Positions 1-9,447 are shown, numbered from the stretch's first letter. The stretch: 64,000 bases of DNA from Gammaproteobacteria bacterium (GCA_002730035.1 PBYU01000021.1:82547-146546); one strand, 5' to 3'. A program made the numbers and translations. The notes: generated from the letters alone by a model not told the origin.

Positions 1-1548
1 CCAGTCAAATCCCAACTCGATCTGCTCCGCTTCTTCCGGGTCCAGTTCCGGATTTCCGACATAGTTGTTGCCATCGCCGATACCGGCATTCGCTTCCAGC
101 GGTATCCACAGGTAACGCTCCTGGTACATCGGTGAGCGGGTCTTCTGGGCCAGGCCGAGTTCGACCACCAGATTGTCAGTGGCCTGATAGCGAGTTTTCA
201 GAACCCAGTCCTCGTTAGTGTCCCTCTGACTGCGATCCGCTGTATTGAAGCCCTGCCGCAACATCCATACAGCGCGAGGGGGAGTGCCCATCGGCCACAT
301 CGCCGGGTTCATATCCACCATATCGGCCGGCATGGCATCTACCATGCCAGCGCTCATATCCACTTCTTCCACTCTGACACCGGCCTCGAAATACCAGCGA
401 TCGCTTGCCAACGTGGACCACTGGCCAAAGTAGGAGAGGATCTCCACGTCGATGTCGTTGAAGTTATTGACGTAGAACGGTGCGAAATCAGGGTCGGTCA
501 CTATCACATCGTGTTCTGCATCCTTGCCTTCGATACCGATCACGGCAGTTCCATTTCCGACGGCCCAGTCCAGTGCTACCTTGAAGCCGAATTCATCACT
601 GTCGGATTCGGCAAAGCGTTTATCGTCACCAACAAATGGGGGTAGCATCAGGCTGGAGAAGTCCGGAGCGGTTCGTAACAGTGAATTACTCATACCGTGT
701 TCGATTTCGGAACCGTAGACTCGGATCTCGAGCCCGGCGCTACCGAGTTCAGTTTTGTAGCTCGCATTCCAGACATCGGTCTCAAAAAAGGCGATATCCA
801 TGGGTAGGCTGGGAGAACCGGTATCGTCGGTTTCTATGCGATGTACATTAATGTCGAATTCATGAACACCGCTGCGAAATCCATAACCCAGGCCATACAC
901 ATCACGGTCATACTCCGTGCCAGCCACATCGCCCTCGGCCGATTCATAATCATCCCCCTCATCGAAGCTGCCCACGGCGTAAATGCGCTGATTTTCCGAA
1001 GCAAAACCAATCACCCCAGAAATGCTTGTACCGTCATCGACGGAGCCAAAGGCGGCCTCTGTGTCACCGGTGAAATCCAAGCCGCTACCACTGGAATAGG
1101 ATGGGCGTTTCCACAACGCAGTCGCTGCACCCCCGATGCCCGCGCCGGTACTAATTGACGGAATGCCCTGTTCGACCACCAGTTCCTCCATCAGACCTGC
1201 TGGAATATGATGCAGCGGTGGCGCCATCCAGTTCGGGCCGCCACCATGAATCAACATGCCGTCCACGCGCACGTTCATGCGCGGGCCGAACATGCCGCGA
1301 TATTGAATCATCCCGGTTAATGGACCGTTGTTGTTGGCTGCACCACCGGGGACCTGGTTCATCAGTTTGGCCGGATCGACATTGGATCCAGTGCGGCGCG
1401 CGGTAAATTCCTTCTCGATAAATTCCTGGCGGCCGATGACGGTGATTTCTTCCACTTGCGCACTGGGCGTTTGAGCAACAACCGTTGTACTTCCTACCAA
1501 CAGGGAAATCGACAATCCTAGTGAACTCGATAGTGTTTTAGTGCTCAC
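1..1548 (-). CDS. TonB-dependent outer-membrane receptor, copper-receptor (OprC/NosA-like) type, C-terminus beyond window
   Basis: The minus strand is open from a GTG at 1548 (preceded by AGGGAGAG) to the window edge, giving 516 residues. A signal peptide ending near residue 25 (VVAQ) is followed by a Ton-box-like VEEITVIG, then a plug domain with QYRGMFGPRMNVRVDG and GGGPNWMAPP, then beta-barrel-like alternating sequence. The RG..G.R.NV.VDG...GG.PN.M.PP pattern resembles TonB copper receptors (OprC/NosA), which import copper across the outer membrane. The usual Cys before PN is Gly here. A Met-rich stretch (eight Met in about 34 residues) lies around positions 265-365. Receptor class is firm; copper as substrate is inference. 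Confidence 0.85.
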   Translation of the reverse strand, partial: MSTKTLSSSLGLSISLLVGSTTVVAQTPSAQVEEITVIGRQEFIEKEFTARRTGSNVDPAKLMNQVPGGAANNNGPLTGMIQYRGMFGPRMNVRVDGMLIHGGGPNWMAPPLHHIPAGLMEELVVEQGIPSISTGAGIGGAATALWKRPSYSSGSGLDFTGDTEAAFGSVDDGTSISGVIGFASENQRIYAVGSFDEGDDYESAEGDVAGTEYDRDVYGLGYGFRSGVHEFDINVHRIETDDTGSPSLPMDIAFFETDVWNASYKTELGSAGLEIRVYGSEIEHGMSNSLLRTAPDFSSLMLPPFVGDDKRFAESDSDEFGFKVALDWAVGNGTAVIGIEGKDAEHDVIVTDPDFAPFYVNNFNDIDVEILSYFGQWSTLASDRWYFEAGVRVEEVDMSAGMVDAMPADMVDMNPAMWPMGTPPRAVWMLRQGFNTADRSQRDTNEDWVLKTRYQATDNLVVELGLAQKTRSPMYQERYLWIPLEANAGIGDGNNYVGNPELDPEEAEQIELGFDW

Positions 1549-1831
1549 ACAGCTCTCCCTAAGCTAATTTTCAGGCAGCGTAATTATAGGCTTGTGGTGT
1601 TTTTAGACCCATGTGGCATATTGTCACACCAGCCCTGCTAATAAATGGGGCTGAATCAAAAAACACTAATTAAAATAGTCTGTTATTCAGGAATTTCGAA
1701 TAAGATCAGGGCCATTTTCAAGCCAGCGAATTGATTCAATTTTGATACAGGTCAATATCGGTATAAGGGTTAAAACTTGATACGATTTAGCGTGGCTATG
1801 TGATTGCCAGAAAGAGTATTAGACTTCAACA

Positions 1832-2893
1832 ATGCCGACACTGTTAAAACCTTTCGATTCGAGATACTTGGGGCTAAGCCTGGCTGTTTGTCTGTGCGTG
1901 TTTTCGACAAATCTGGTGCTTGCTCAGCAACCCTCAACATCGAGTGACGAGCAGGTAGCGGAAGCGACAGGCGTAGCAAATGAAGCCAGGGCACTGGAGA
2001 TCGGCCGCGAACTGGCAGCCCGCGCAAGTGCCATTGAAAACATGCAAAGTGAGTTGGGTGTCTATGATGCCGCACTGATCGAAGCCTATGCCGATTTCGC
2101 CAACTTCTACCGGCAGCTGGAAGACTATGCCAGTGCCATTAGTCTCTATAGCGAAGCGTTGCAGATTGCCCGCATCAATACTGGTCTCTACGGCGAACAG
2201 CAATTCCCCATCATCGAAGCCTTGATCGAAAACAATGGCAAACTGGAGGAATGGAGTGCAGTAGACGATTTGCAACAACTCAACTACCACATCTCCAGCC
2301 GGGTGTATGAATTACCCGATTCTCAGTACCTGACAGCGGTCGATGATTTTGGCGGTTGGAAGCTGCGAGTAATCCGCGAGAACCTGCTGGACCAGTCGGG
2401 CCGGGGATTGCTCAACACAGCCGAAGATCTTAGCGACTTTTATGAACGGCTTATCGAATCTGCAGAACTGCACAGCGATATCAAACCGGAGAGCCTGCTG
2501 ACGATGATTTATGGCAAGTCACAGGCAGACTTGACCCTGGCCAGGTCCGCTGCCGCCACTCCCTATACCGCTTTCGAGGGAACTGCCAGTCGCTTCGTGA
2601 ATCAGACTCGCTGCCAGAACGTGACTAATTCACGAGGCCAGGTAGTGCGCCAGTGTTATACCGTGCAGGTTGAAAATCCCCGCTATCGGCAATCCCAGCG
2701 CGATGCCAAGCGGATGTTTCTAACTCGTTATACCCGACAAATCACCAGCTCCATTGCGAGACTGCGGCTCATCAAGGATACCAGTAGCGAGCTGAGTAAT
2801 GGCGAACACCAGCAGCTGGAGAGTCAAATCGCCGAGCTACAGACCGAATCGGAGCAACTATTGCGAGCCGCCAACCGTATGACCCTGTTCTGA
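1832..2893 (+). CDS. Exported TPR-like protein of unknown function
   Basis: 353 residues with an N-terminal signal peptide (hydrophobic LGLSLAVCLCVFSTNLVLA, cut near AQQ). Residues about 85-125 form a TPR-like helix pair (YADFANFYRQLEDYASAIS, then LYSEALQIAR). The middle contains a two-Cys segment (TRCQNVTNSRGQVVRQCYTV) and the end is a probable coiled coil. I do not recognise a named family. It precedes the peroxiredoxin gene by about 140 bp on the same strand, and a shared transcript is possible but not shown. Probably periplasmic. Confidence 0.8.
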   Translation: MPTLLKPFDSRYLGLSLAVCLCVFSTNLVLAQQPSTSSDEQVAEATGVANEARALEIGRELAARASAIENMQSELGVYDAALIEAYADFANFYRQLEDYASAISLYSEALQIARINTGLYGEQQFPIIEALIENNGKLEEWSAVDDLQQLNYHISSRVYELPDSQYLTAVDDFGGWKLRVIRENLLDQSGRGLLNTAEDLSDFYERLIESAELHSDIKPESLLTMIYGKSQADLTLARSAAATPYTAFEGTASRFVNQTRCQNVTNSRGQVVRQCYTVQVENPRYRQSQRDAKRMFLTRYTRQITSSIARLRLIKDTSSELSNGEHQQLESQIAELQTESEQLLRAANRMTLF

Positions 2894-3032
2894 GGATTCC
2901 CAATCATCCTGGCGTTGGAAAAACGCTCTCTCGACCTGTTTTTACTGGAATTTTCCAACCACACAGGGTACAAGAGGGATGGTCGGTGGTCTGCCTGCGG
3001 GTCGCCGGTCTCTAATAATAAAGGAGAAGATT

Positions 3033-3575
3033 ATGTCTCAATTTGCCAAGCTGCTAAGTCGAGTCCTGCTGTCGGCTGTAATCGCCACGCTTGCTCTCGC
3101 TAGCCAATTTGCTGCAGCACTGGAAGAGGGTGATAAAGCGCCCGATTTCTTGCTGCAGGCATCAGATGGCAAGACCTATTCCCTGTCCCAATTTCTGGGC
3201 GTGCGACCCATGGTCATTGCCTTCTTTCCCAAAGCCTTTACCGGTGGCTGAACTATGCAATGTAAAGCGCTGCGTGACAGTGCCAGAGAAATTCAGAGTT
3301 TCGACGTTGCATACTTCATGACCAGTGTAGATACACTGGAAGACAATACGGCTTTTGCTAACGAGCATGAAGCCGGGTTTCCAATCCTGTCAGATCCTTC
3401 CAAGGAGATGACCGGTGCCTATGAAGTACTATCAGATGCAGGGTTCGCAAATCGCTGGACCTATTACATCGATAAGCAAGGTACGATCCTGAAGATCGAC
3501 AAGCAAACCAATCCGGCAACGGCGGGACGGGATTTAACCCGAACCATGGGAGAATTGGGTTTTCCCAAAAGCTAG
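3033..3575 (+). CDS. Secreted peroxiredoxin with in-frame UGA (probable selenocysteine) at the peroxidatic position
   Basis: The ATG at 3033 follows AAGGAGA (3021-3027). The frame gives 72 residues, a TGA at 3249-3251, then continues to 3575; total 180 residues if the UGA is read as Sec73. A signal peptide (LLSAVIATLALASQFAAA) is followed by an AhpC/TSA thioredoxin fold: GDKAPDFLL, VIAFFPKAFTGG, [U]TMQC, then FPILSDPSKEMTGAYEV and WTYYIDKQGTIL. In peroxiredoxins FxPxAFTxG is followed directly by the peroxidatic Cys, exactly where the UGA falls. A hairpin at 3267-3283 fits a bacterial SECIS. Expected role is reduction of peroxides in the periplasm. The alternative is a nonsense mutation or sequencing error (TGC/TGT to TGA). 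A terminator follows at 3604. Confidence 0.8.
3267..3283 (+). promoter_or_regulatory. SECIS-like hairpin downstream of in-frame UGA
   Basis: Six-base-pair stem GCGCUG/CAGUGC (one G-U wobble) closing a five-base loop CGUGA. The loop G at 3274 lies about 22 nt after the UGA (3249-3251). Known bacterial SECIS elements sit within the coding region shortly after the UGA, with a small apical loop carrying a G in its first two positions. This one fits that geometry. Function depends on a SelB in the genome, which this window cannot show. Confidence 0.6.
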
Positions 3576-3603
3576 AAACGCGTTTATTCGTTTTTCTCTA
3601 AAA

Positions 3604-3636
3604 AACCCGATCACTGAACGGTGATCGGGTTTTTTT
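3604..3636 (+). terminator. Rho-independent terminator after the peroxiredoxin gene
   Basis: Perfect 11-bp stem AACCCGATCAC / GTGATCGGGTT with loop TGAACG, followed by a run of T. It lies about 30 bp after the stop codon at 3575 and ends that transcript. Confidence 0.9.
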
Positions 3637-3797
3637 GTGTTTTTCCACTCAACTATTAGCTAATGCTGCCAGGCTCCTTGGAATTGTGTTCGAAATATGA
3701 CAATAGCTGACCCTAAAGTGACGAGCCGGGCTGCCTTGTTGTAGCGGTTCAGGCGCTGTGACAGAATACTTCACCTCAGCAGGGGTTGGAGCGAACT

Positions 3798-4685
3798 ATG
3801 TCTAAGGCCGGGCTTACCATAATTGCCCTCGTGGCGGTATTAACGTTACTGTCATTGGTGTATTTTGCCATCACCTTCGAAGCTCCAACAGGCACCACCA
3901 CTGTAGTGATTCAGCCTCCCGCGCTGCAACCGGCTGAACCGGAAGCTGTAGAGGCAATAACGCCTACGCTTCCTCAGATTCGCATCCAGCCGCAACCGGA
4001 ACCGGTTACTATCGCCAGTGCCGAGCCAGTTATCGAAGAGCCTCCGGAGGAAGTGCCCATTCCTGAAGCCGTGGTAGAGGAACCGGTAGATGCGGATGTT
4101 ATTCAGCTGCCCAGGCTGAATAACAGTGATGATTTCGTCTTCGAAGGATTGCGCGCCATACAAAATGGTGCAGCGCTGTTGCAACTGCTGGCGGACGACC
4201 AGATCGTACGCAAGTTCGTGGTGTTTGTAGAAAACATCAGCCGCGGGGAGTTCCCACAAACCGGGCTACCCTATAAAGGCGTTCAGCAGGAAATGCCAAC
4301 GCGTAATATCGATGACAATTTATTTGTGATGGACGACAGCGCTCATGCCCGCTTCGACCAGGTCGTAGATACTTTTGTCTCCATCGATAGCGACGCGGCT
4401 ATGGCCTTCTATCGCACGCTGTCACCGCTGTTTCAGCAAGCCTATGCTGAAATCGGTTTTCGTAACGTGAGTTTCGATGCTACGCTGCGCAGTGCCATCA
4501 CTACAGTGCTGCGCACCACAGACGTGGAAGGGCCTTATCAGCTAGTGAAACCATCAGTTATGCTTCTGTATGCCGATGCCAGCATCGAGAACCTGCAGGA
4601 AGTACACAAGCAACTGATTCGAATCGGGCCGGAAAATACAGCAAAGCTGAAAGACAAGCTGCAGCAGTTTCTACTACAACTTTAG
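3798..4685 (+). CDS. Membrane-anchored DUF3014-type protein
   Basis: ATG at 3798 chosen because GGAG lies 6 nt upstream; an in-frame TTG at 3786 is possible. 295 residues: one N-terminal membrane helix (about residues 5-24), a Pro/Glu-rich linker (about 30-105) and a globular domain (about 110-295) starting LPRLNNSDDFVFEGL. The layout and domain match DUF3014 proteins of gammaproteobacteria, whose function is not known to me. The linker probably spans the periplasm. Ends 15 bp before the sulfurtransferase gene, so the two may be co-transcribed. Confidence 0.75.
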   Translation: MSKAGLTIIALVAVLTLLSLVYFAITFEAPTGTTTVVIQPPALQPAEPEAVEAITPTLPQIRIQPQPEPVTIASAEPVIEEPPEEVPIPEAVVEEPVDADVIQLPRLNNSDDFVFEGLRAIQNGAALLQLLADDQIVRKFVVFVENISRGEFPQTGLPYKGVQQEMPTRNIDDNLFVMDDSAHARFDQVVDTFVSIDSDAAMAFYRTLSPLFQQAYAEIGFRNVSFDATLRSAITTVLRTTDVEGPYQLVKPSVMLLYADASIENLQEVHKQLIRIGPENTAKLKDKLQQFLLQL

Positions 4686-4700
4686 TCGATACTCTCAATC

Positions 4701-5549
4701 ATGATTCAAATAGACTCTCCGCTGGTGAATATTAAATGGCTCGAGCAAAACCTGAGCGATGAGCGGCTGGTCGTGCTGGACGCCTCGGTTCCACCGGTTG
4801 TGCCAGGCTACCAGTCCATTAATAAGGGCGAATTGTGTCGTGTCATCCCCGGAGCACGACGCTTCGATTACGATCAGCGGGTCTGTAAACCCAATAGTTC
4901 ACTGCCCCACATGATGCCCAGCGCCGAATTGTTCGAAGCAGAAGTAGGCAAACAGGGGATCAACCAGGACAGCATCATCGTGGTCTATGATGATGTCGGG
5001 CTCTACGCCAGCCCCCGCGCCTGGTGGATGTTTCGGGCCATGGGTCATAGGCAGGTCGCCGTACTCGATGGCGGTTTGCCAGCCTGGATCGAAGCGGGCA
5101 ATGACATGGCCGACGAATACGCCGACGTTGAACCAGGGTGTTTTCAGGCCCATCTCGATGAAGCCCTGTTTTGTGATTTCAACGTAGTATTGGCGGCACT
5201 GAATGATTCCAATTGCACTGTCCTGGATGCGCGCTCGGCAGGCCGCTTCAAAGGCTTGGAAGCGGAACCAAGACCAGAGGTAAGAGAGGGGCACATGCCA
5301 AATGCCAAAAATCTGCCCTTTCCGATGGTTCTCGATGGCGGCTTTCTGAAACCTGCCGATGAGCTACAGCACATATTTACCAACTTCGCCTCGACTGATA
5401 AAAAAGTCATTACCTGCTGTGGATCAGGCATTACGGCGTGCATCCTCACCCTGGCAGCCAATGTCGCCGGTTATGAGAATCTGTCGGTATACGATGGTTC
5501 CTGGGCGGAATGGGGACTCCCCGGCAAACTACCAGTAGTTACCAGCTAG
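4701..5549 (+). CDS. sseA: Sulfurtransferase, 3-mercaptopyruvate sulfurtransferase/rhodanese type
   Basis: 282 residues with two rhodanese domains in tandem, the first inactive-like and the second with the active-site loop CGSGITA (Cys near residue 239). CGSG[VI]T loops are typical of 3-mercaptopyruvate sulfurtransferases (SseA), while thiosulfate sulfurtransferases carry CRKG-type loops. The enzyme moves sulfur from mercaptopyruvate to a thiol acceptor or cyanide in the cytoplasm. Length matches the family (about 280). Supporting motifs are YDDVGLYASPRAWWMF and LDGGLPAWI. The symbol is by family resemblance. Confidence 0.88.
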   Translation: MIQIDSPLVNIKWLEQNLSDERLVVLDASVPPVVPGYQSINKGELCRVIPGARRFDYDQRVCKPNSSLPHMMPSAELFEAEVGKQGINQDSIIVVYDDVGLYASPRAWWMFRAMGHRQVAVLDGGLPAWIEAGNDMADEYADVEPGCFQAHLDEALFCDFNVVLAALNDSNCTVLDARSAGRFKGLEAEPRPEVREGHMPNAKNLPFPMVLDGGFLKPADELQHIFTNFASTDKKVITCCGSGITACILTLAANVAGYENLSVYDGSWAEWGLPGKLPVVTS

Positions 5550-5635
5550 GCAGTAGAACTCCCACTCCTATTCTCGAACACGAGGACAGGAGTGGTGGCG
5601 ATTTTGTCTTGGAGTAAAGTCCAGGCGTTACGACA

Positions 5636-6100
5636 TTAATTCTGCGGTATAGATGTGGTGACGACGGGGCCCATACCCATAATCTGCACAGTCACGGCTT
5701 CATCCTTGGCCATGTCGTAGTGATGCCCTTCCGGTGGCTGGTAGATAAAAGTGCCTTCCTTGACCGCTATCATGTTGTCCGGATCGTAAACATCCGACTC
5801 GGGACCCCAGGAGGTATACCAGGTGCCTTTGATGACGGTGATATAACGTGCCGTGCTGTGATAGTGCGGTCGGCTGCCTGCGCCCGGTGGAAACGTAATG
5901 CGCATGACATATAGACCGGGTTTGCTCGGGTTGCCATAGATAAGCACGCTGCGGGCACCATCGGCTGGCAGCAGATCTTCAGGCTGGCCGATGATGAAAC
6001 CCAGCTCGTCCGGCTCGACGTTTTGGGCTATGGCTTGTATGCCCAGTAGTGCCGCTGCAGTCAAACAAATAGCCCACAGTGCCTTTTTAGTAATTCTCAT
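5636..6100 (-). CDS. Exported cupin-domain protein
   Basis: 154 residues with a signal peptide (ALWAICLTAAALLGIQAIAQ) and a single cupin barrel. Metal-binding-type motifs are visible: GSRPHYHSTARYITVIKG (cupin motif 1, His-rich) and PPEGHHYDMAKDE (motif 2). The substrate is unknown; such small periplasmic cupins are annotated only by fold. The reading direction is leftward, the same as the integron cassettes to its right, but no attC-like site was found next to it. Confidence 0.8.
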   Translation of the reverse strand: MRITKKALWAICLTAAALLGIQAIAQNVEPDELGFIIGQPEDLLPADGARSVLIYGNPSKPGLYVMRITFPPGAGSRPHYHSTARYITVIKGTWYTSWGPESDVYDPDNMIAVKEGTFIYQPPEGHHYDMAKDEAVTVQIMGMGPVVTTSIPQN

Positions 6101-6276
6101 TGCATTTTCCTCTGGATTTTATTGTTGTATGTGATACGCCAATTGTCAGTCATATTCTGGGTAAATCTCAACCATTAATGCGTAACAGCTGCCAATTAGC
6201 GATGATATCAACCCGTCGCGCCATTCAAAATTCCTCGGCTATAGCTCAATACTCATTTAGTCATCGTACATTCAGA

Positions 6277-6675
6277 TCATGGCGCTACAATATTGATCTC
6301 GTCCATGCCATCGTTCGGATCGAGCACCGACTCTCCCGAGGGAAAACCCATCTCCGAGAGTATATTTGCGACAATATTTGTGTACTCTGTATCCAATAAA
6401 AATCCAGGATTATCTGCAGGCATTTCTGCAACAATTATGTACCAAAAGTTCAATAGAGGCTTGTCTATCCAGCCTTTCCATATATCCCTATAAAATTTTA
6501 TGTCATGGCACGCATTACAGTTGGCTTCGTACGCATTTTGACCAGCTGCAAGCTGTGCTTCGGTATACACACCATCCTTAATGGTTTTTGTCTGAGCATA
6601 GGACGTCGAGACGAACCAGATCGGCAGAATTAGTGCTAACGCAAATACATTTTTTGAATTTTTTAACACCTGCAT
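6277..6675 (-). CDS. Small exported cytochrome c
   Basis: 132 residues with a signal peptide (LALILPIWFVSTSYAQ) and one heme c motif, CNACH, near residue 55. A Met in the C-terminal half (several candidates, including AEMPAD) could be the sixth heme ligand. Monoheme class I-like, periplasmic electron carrier. The gene starts 35 bp from the attC-like site at 6710-6767 and is AT-rich like the cassette genes, so it may itself be a captured cassette. I found no convincing attC after its stop, so this stays a hypothesis. Confidence 0.8.
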   Translation of the reverse strand: MQVLKNSKNVFALALILPIWFVSTSYAQTKTIKDGVYTEAQLAAGQNAYEANCNACHDIKFYRDIWKGWIDKPLLNFWYIIVAEMPADNPGFLLDTEYTNIVANILSEMGFPSGESVLDPNDGMDEINIVAP

Positions 6676-6709
6676 TTTCTTCTCATCTGTGTTGTCGAAT
6701 TATCCAGTT

Positions 6710-6767
6710 AGATAACGCTGTTAGTAATGAGCGCCGCTTGCGGCATCTCCTTGATTTGATTGTATGG
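6710..6767 (-). other. attC-like site 3 (left edge of recognised cassette array)
   Basis: On the minus strand the site starts with CATACAATCAAATCAA and ends GCGTTATCT. The left half matches attC-like site 1 (CATAACAATCAAATCAA) except for one missing A. A central GCCGC-TT-GCGGC hairpin (6733-6744) gives the folded arm expected of an attC. The R'' core is therefore damaged by a 1-nt deletion. The IS110-family element lies beyond it on the right. Confidence 0.6.
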
Positions 6768-6840
6768 TCAAATCGGCCCATTTCTTATTCTATATTCTTT
6801 GGTTTAAAGTGAAGCCCGTAACCAGTTACCAGCTAGTTAC

Positions 6841-6881
6841 CGATCCAGTAGCCCGATGATTTTAAGGTCCGCAAAGACCGT

Positions 6882-6904
<23 letters not shown>
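6841..6904. repeat. 9-bp inverted repeat with nested hairpin at the IS110 left end
   Basis: CGATCCAGT (6841-6849) pairs with ACTGGATCG (6896-6904). Between them lies a small hairpin GGTC-CGCAAA-GACC. IS110 elements encode a structured noncoding (bridge) RNA next to the transposase, so this could be part of such an RNA, or simply a structured element end. The AT-rich stretch before it, 6768-6840, shows no gene. Confidence 0.4.
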
Positions 6905-7952
<1,048 letters not shown>

Positions 7953-7965
7953 TGTGCTGAAATTT

Positions 7966-8037
7966 CACATAATTCATAAGTATTAGAAAAAGAACTAAGC
8001 ACCGCGAAGGTCTGTCTCAATTGCTATTGTTAGGTGC
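7966..8037 (-). other. attC-like site 2, at the end of the RsgA-like cassette
   Basis: On the minus strand it begins GCACCTAACAA, a good RYYYAAC core (ACCTAAC), overlapping the last codons of the GTPase gene, and ends around GAATTATGTG, a degenerate partner core. Coding ends inside an attC are typical of gene cassettes. The far end adjoins the IS110 element, where TTATGTG (7950-7956) and CACATAA (7966-7972) form an inverted repeat, so the site may be disrupted. Confidence 0.5.
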
Positions 8038-9120
8038 ATACCTCGGCTTATTCTTCACGGTTGACTTAATAAGCTTCCCAAATTTCTTATCCTTCTTTCT
8101 CTTTTCTGAATAGGATAATTGGTTGAATTCGGACTCCTTTTTTATCTTTAAATAGTTTTGATAACGTTGTTCTGACAGATCACCGGTCTTCAATGCAGCT
8201 AATATCGCGCAACCGTTTTCATTGGCATGGGAACAGTTAGTAAACTTGCAGATTTGAGAAAGCTCCAATATTTCTGAGAAGGTCTCTTCTAGGCCATCAT
8301 CTACGGACATGCTGCCAAGCTCTCTCATTCCTGGAGTATCTATTATCATTGCCCCACTTTCTAAACGAACTAGTTGACGGCTTGTTGTAGTATGTCGACC
8401 CTTGCTTTGTATGCTACTTACTGGCTTGGTTTCAAACTTATCACTACCTACGATATTATTAAGTAAAGTAGTTTTACCAACACCAGAAGAACCCAACAAG
8501 CAATAAGAAGATTCGCTCTTTAATGAGGTAATAATTGAATCAATATCATCTCGGTTCAAATTGCTAAACTCCATTACGGTAGTTTGAGGAGCAATACTGG
8601 AAACATTTTCCCTAATTTCGCTAACGTCATTTTCGGGTATAAGATCGCATTTACTAAGTAGAATAATAGGTTCAATTCCATTTTCATTAACCATAACTAA
8701 ATAGCGCTCCAACCTTCGCAGATTAAAATTATCATTCAAAGATTGAATAATGAACGCAACGTCAATATTTGCAGCTATCAGCTGGAAATCAACTAGTTTT
8801 CCGACCGCCTTTCTCTTCAAGAGTGTCTTTCTTGGGAAGACACCATATATAACCGCATGCGTATCATCATAGAAAATATCAGCATATACCCAGTCACCAG
8901 TAGTGGGAAGATCACTAGCAGACTCGGTCCCGTAAAGAAGGTTTCCTGACAACTCAGCAAAGATATCCTCCCCTCCTTTTGTGACTGTATAGCTACCTTT
9001 ATGTACAGAAACTATCCGAGCAACACCATGAGCGGCGATCTTTTCATCGTCCGCTCGGCTCTTAAACCAGTCGCTATACCCAATGCTATTCAGATCACTC
9101 ACAACTAAGTTTATGTCCAT
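8017..9120 (-). CDS. RsgA-like (YjeQ) circularly permuted GTPase in an integron cassette
   Basis: 367 residues. An N-terminal OB-like region (about 30-110) is followed by a GTPase domain in permuted order: G4 SKCDL (near 157), G1 GSSGVGKTTLLN (near 213), switch region GRHTTTS, and G3 DTPGMRE (near 260). A zinc-binding motif C-x4-C-x-H-x5-C (CKFTNCSHANENGC) lies near 290, and the tail is basic. RsgA enzymes help mature the 30S ribosomal subunit. This copy is AT-rich, reads leftward away from intI and ends in an attC-like site, so it is probably an acquired extra copy. A housekeeping rsgA may exist elsewhere. Confidence 0.85.
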   Translation of the reverse strand: MDINLVVSDLNSIGYSDWFKSRADDEKIAAHGVARIVSVHKGSYTVTKGGEDIFAELSGNLLYGTESASDLPTTGDWVYADIFYDDTHAVIYGVFPRKTLLKRKAVGKLVDFQLIAANIDVAFIIQSLNDNFNLRRLERYLVMVNENGIEPIILLSKCDLIPENDVSEIRENVSSIAPQTTVMEFSNLNRDDIDSIITSLKSESSYCLLGSSGVGKTTLLNNIVGSDKFETKPVSSIQSKGRHTTTSRQLVRLESGAMIIDTPGMRELGSMSVDDGLEETFSEILELSQICKFTNCSHANENGCAILAALKTGDLSEQRYQNYLKIKKESEFNQLSYSEKRKKDKKFGKLIKSTVKNKPRYAPNNSN

Positions 9121-9130
9121 TCACTCTACT

Positions 9131-9191
9131 GCACATAATGCCCTGAATAATAAGCGCGTTGTGCGCGTCCTTTTTGATTTGATTGTTATGC
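9131..9191 (-). other. attC-like site 1, between the HTH and RsgA-like cassettes
   Basis: On the minus strand the site runs from GCATAACAATCAAATCAA through AAGGACGCGC to GGGCATTATGTGC. The ends are complementary (GCATAA / TTATGTGC with one bulge) and the centre holds GCGC-GTTGT-GCGC, giving an attC-like fold. The first part matches the CATAACAA...TCAA...GGAC pattern common in integron attC sites. The HTH gene stop codon (TAA, 9186-9188) lies inside the R'' core, as usual for cassettes. Confidence 0.7.
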
Positions 9192-9446
9192 GGCAGATTC
9201 ATGCTCGATGTCCCAGCCAGGAAATACAATTACTGCGGGATGACAGTGGAGCGCTCTAGCAAGTACTTTCGCTCGCTCAACACCAAGCTGTACTCTGTCA
9301 TTTTCTATGGCAGAAATAGTTGATTGGGGGATGCCTGCTAATTCAGCTAATTTATTCTGGCTCAGCTCTTGCAGTTCGCGCAGGATCTTTACTGATTCTC
9401 CGACGGAAACTTCAATAGAGCGTTTAGCTAATCTGTAATCGTTCAT
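9186..9446 (-). CDS. HTH (XRE/HigA-like) antitoxin-type regulator
   Basis: Start set at 9446 because GGAGG lies 7 nt upstream; an in-frame ATG at 9467 lacks such a site and overlaps the toxin remnant more deeply. 86 residues with a lambda-repressor-type helix-turn-helix: GESVKILRELQELSQNKLAELAGIPQSTISAIENDRV, split here over about residues 15-50. Gene order toxin remnant then HTH, with a 1-bp gap, matches RelE/HigB-type toxin-antitoxin pairs. It would bind its own promoter and neutralise the toxin, but the toxin next to it is truncated. Confidence 0.82.
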   Translation of the reverse strand: MNDYRLAKRSIEVSVGESVKILRELQELSQNKLAELAGIPQSTISAIENDRVQLGVERAKVLARALHCHPAVIVFPGWDIEHESAA

Positions 9447-9447
9447 G

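Noticed and set aside
841..1406. Plus-strand ORFs opposite the TonB receptor
   Set aside because: The minus strand reads as a continuous receptor with plug and barrel patterns; the plus-strand frames are shadows.
6100..6276. attC-like site after the cytochrome c gene
   Set aside because: GCGTAAC at 6180 resembles a core, but no matching partner core or folded arm was found.
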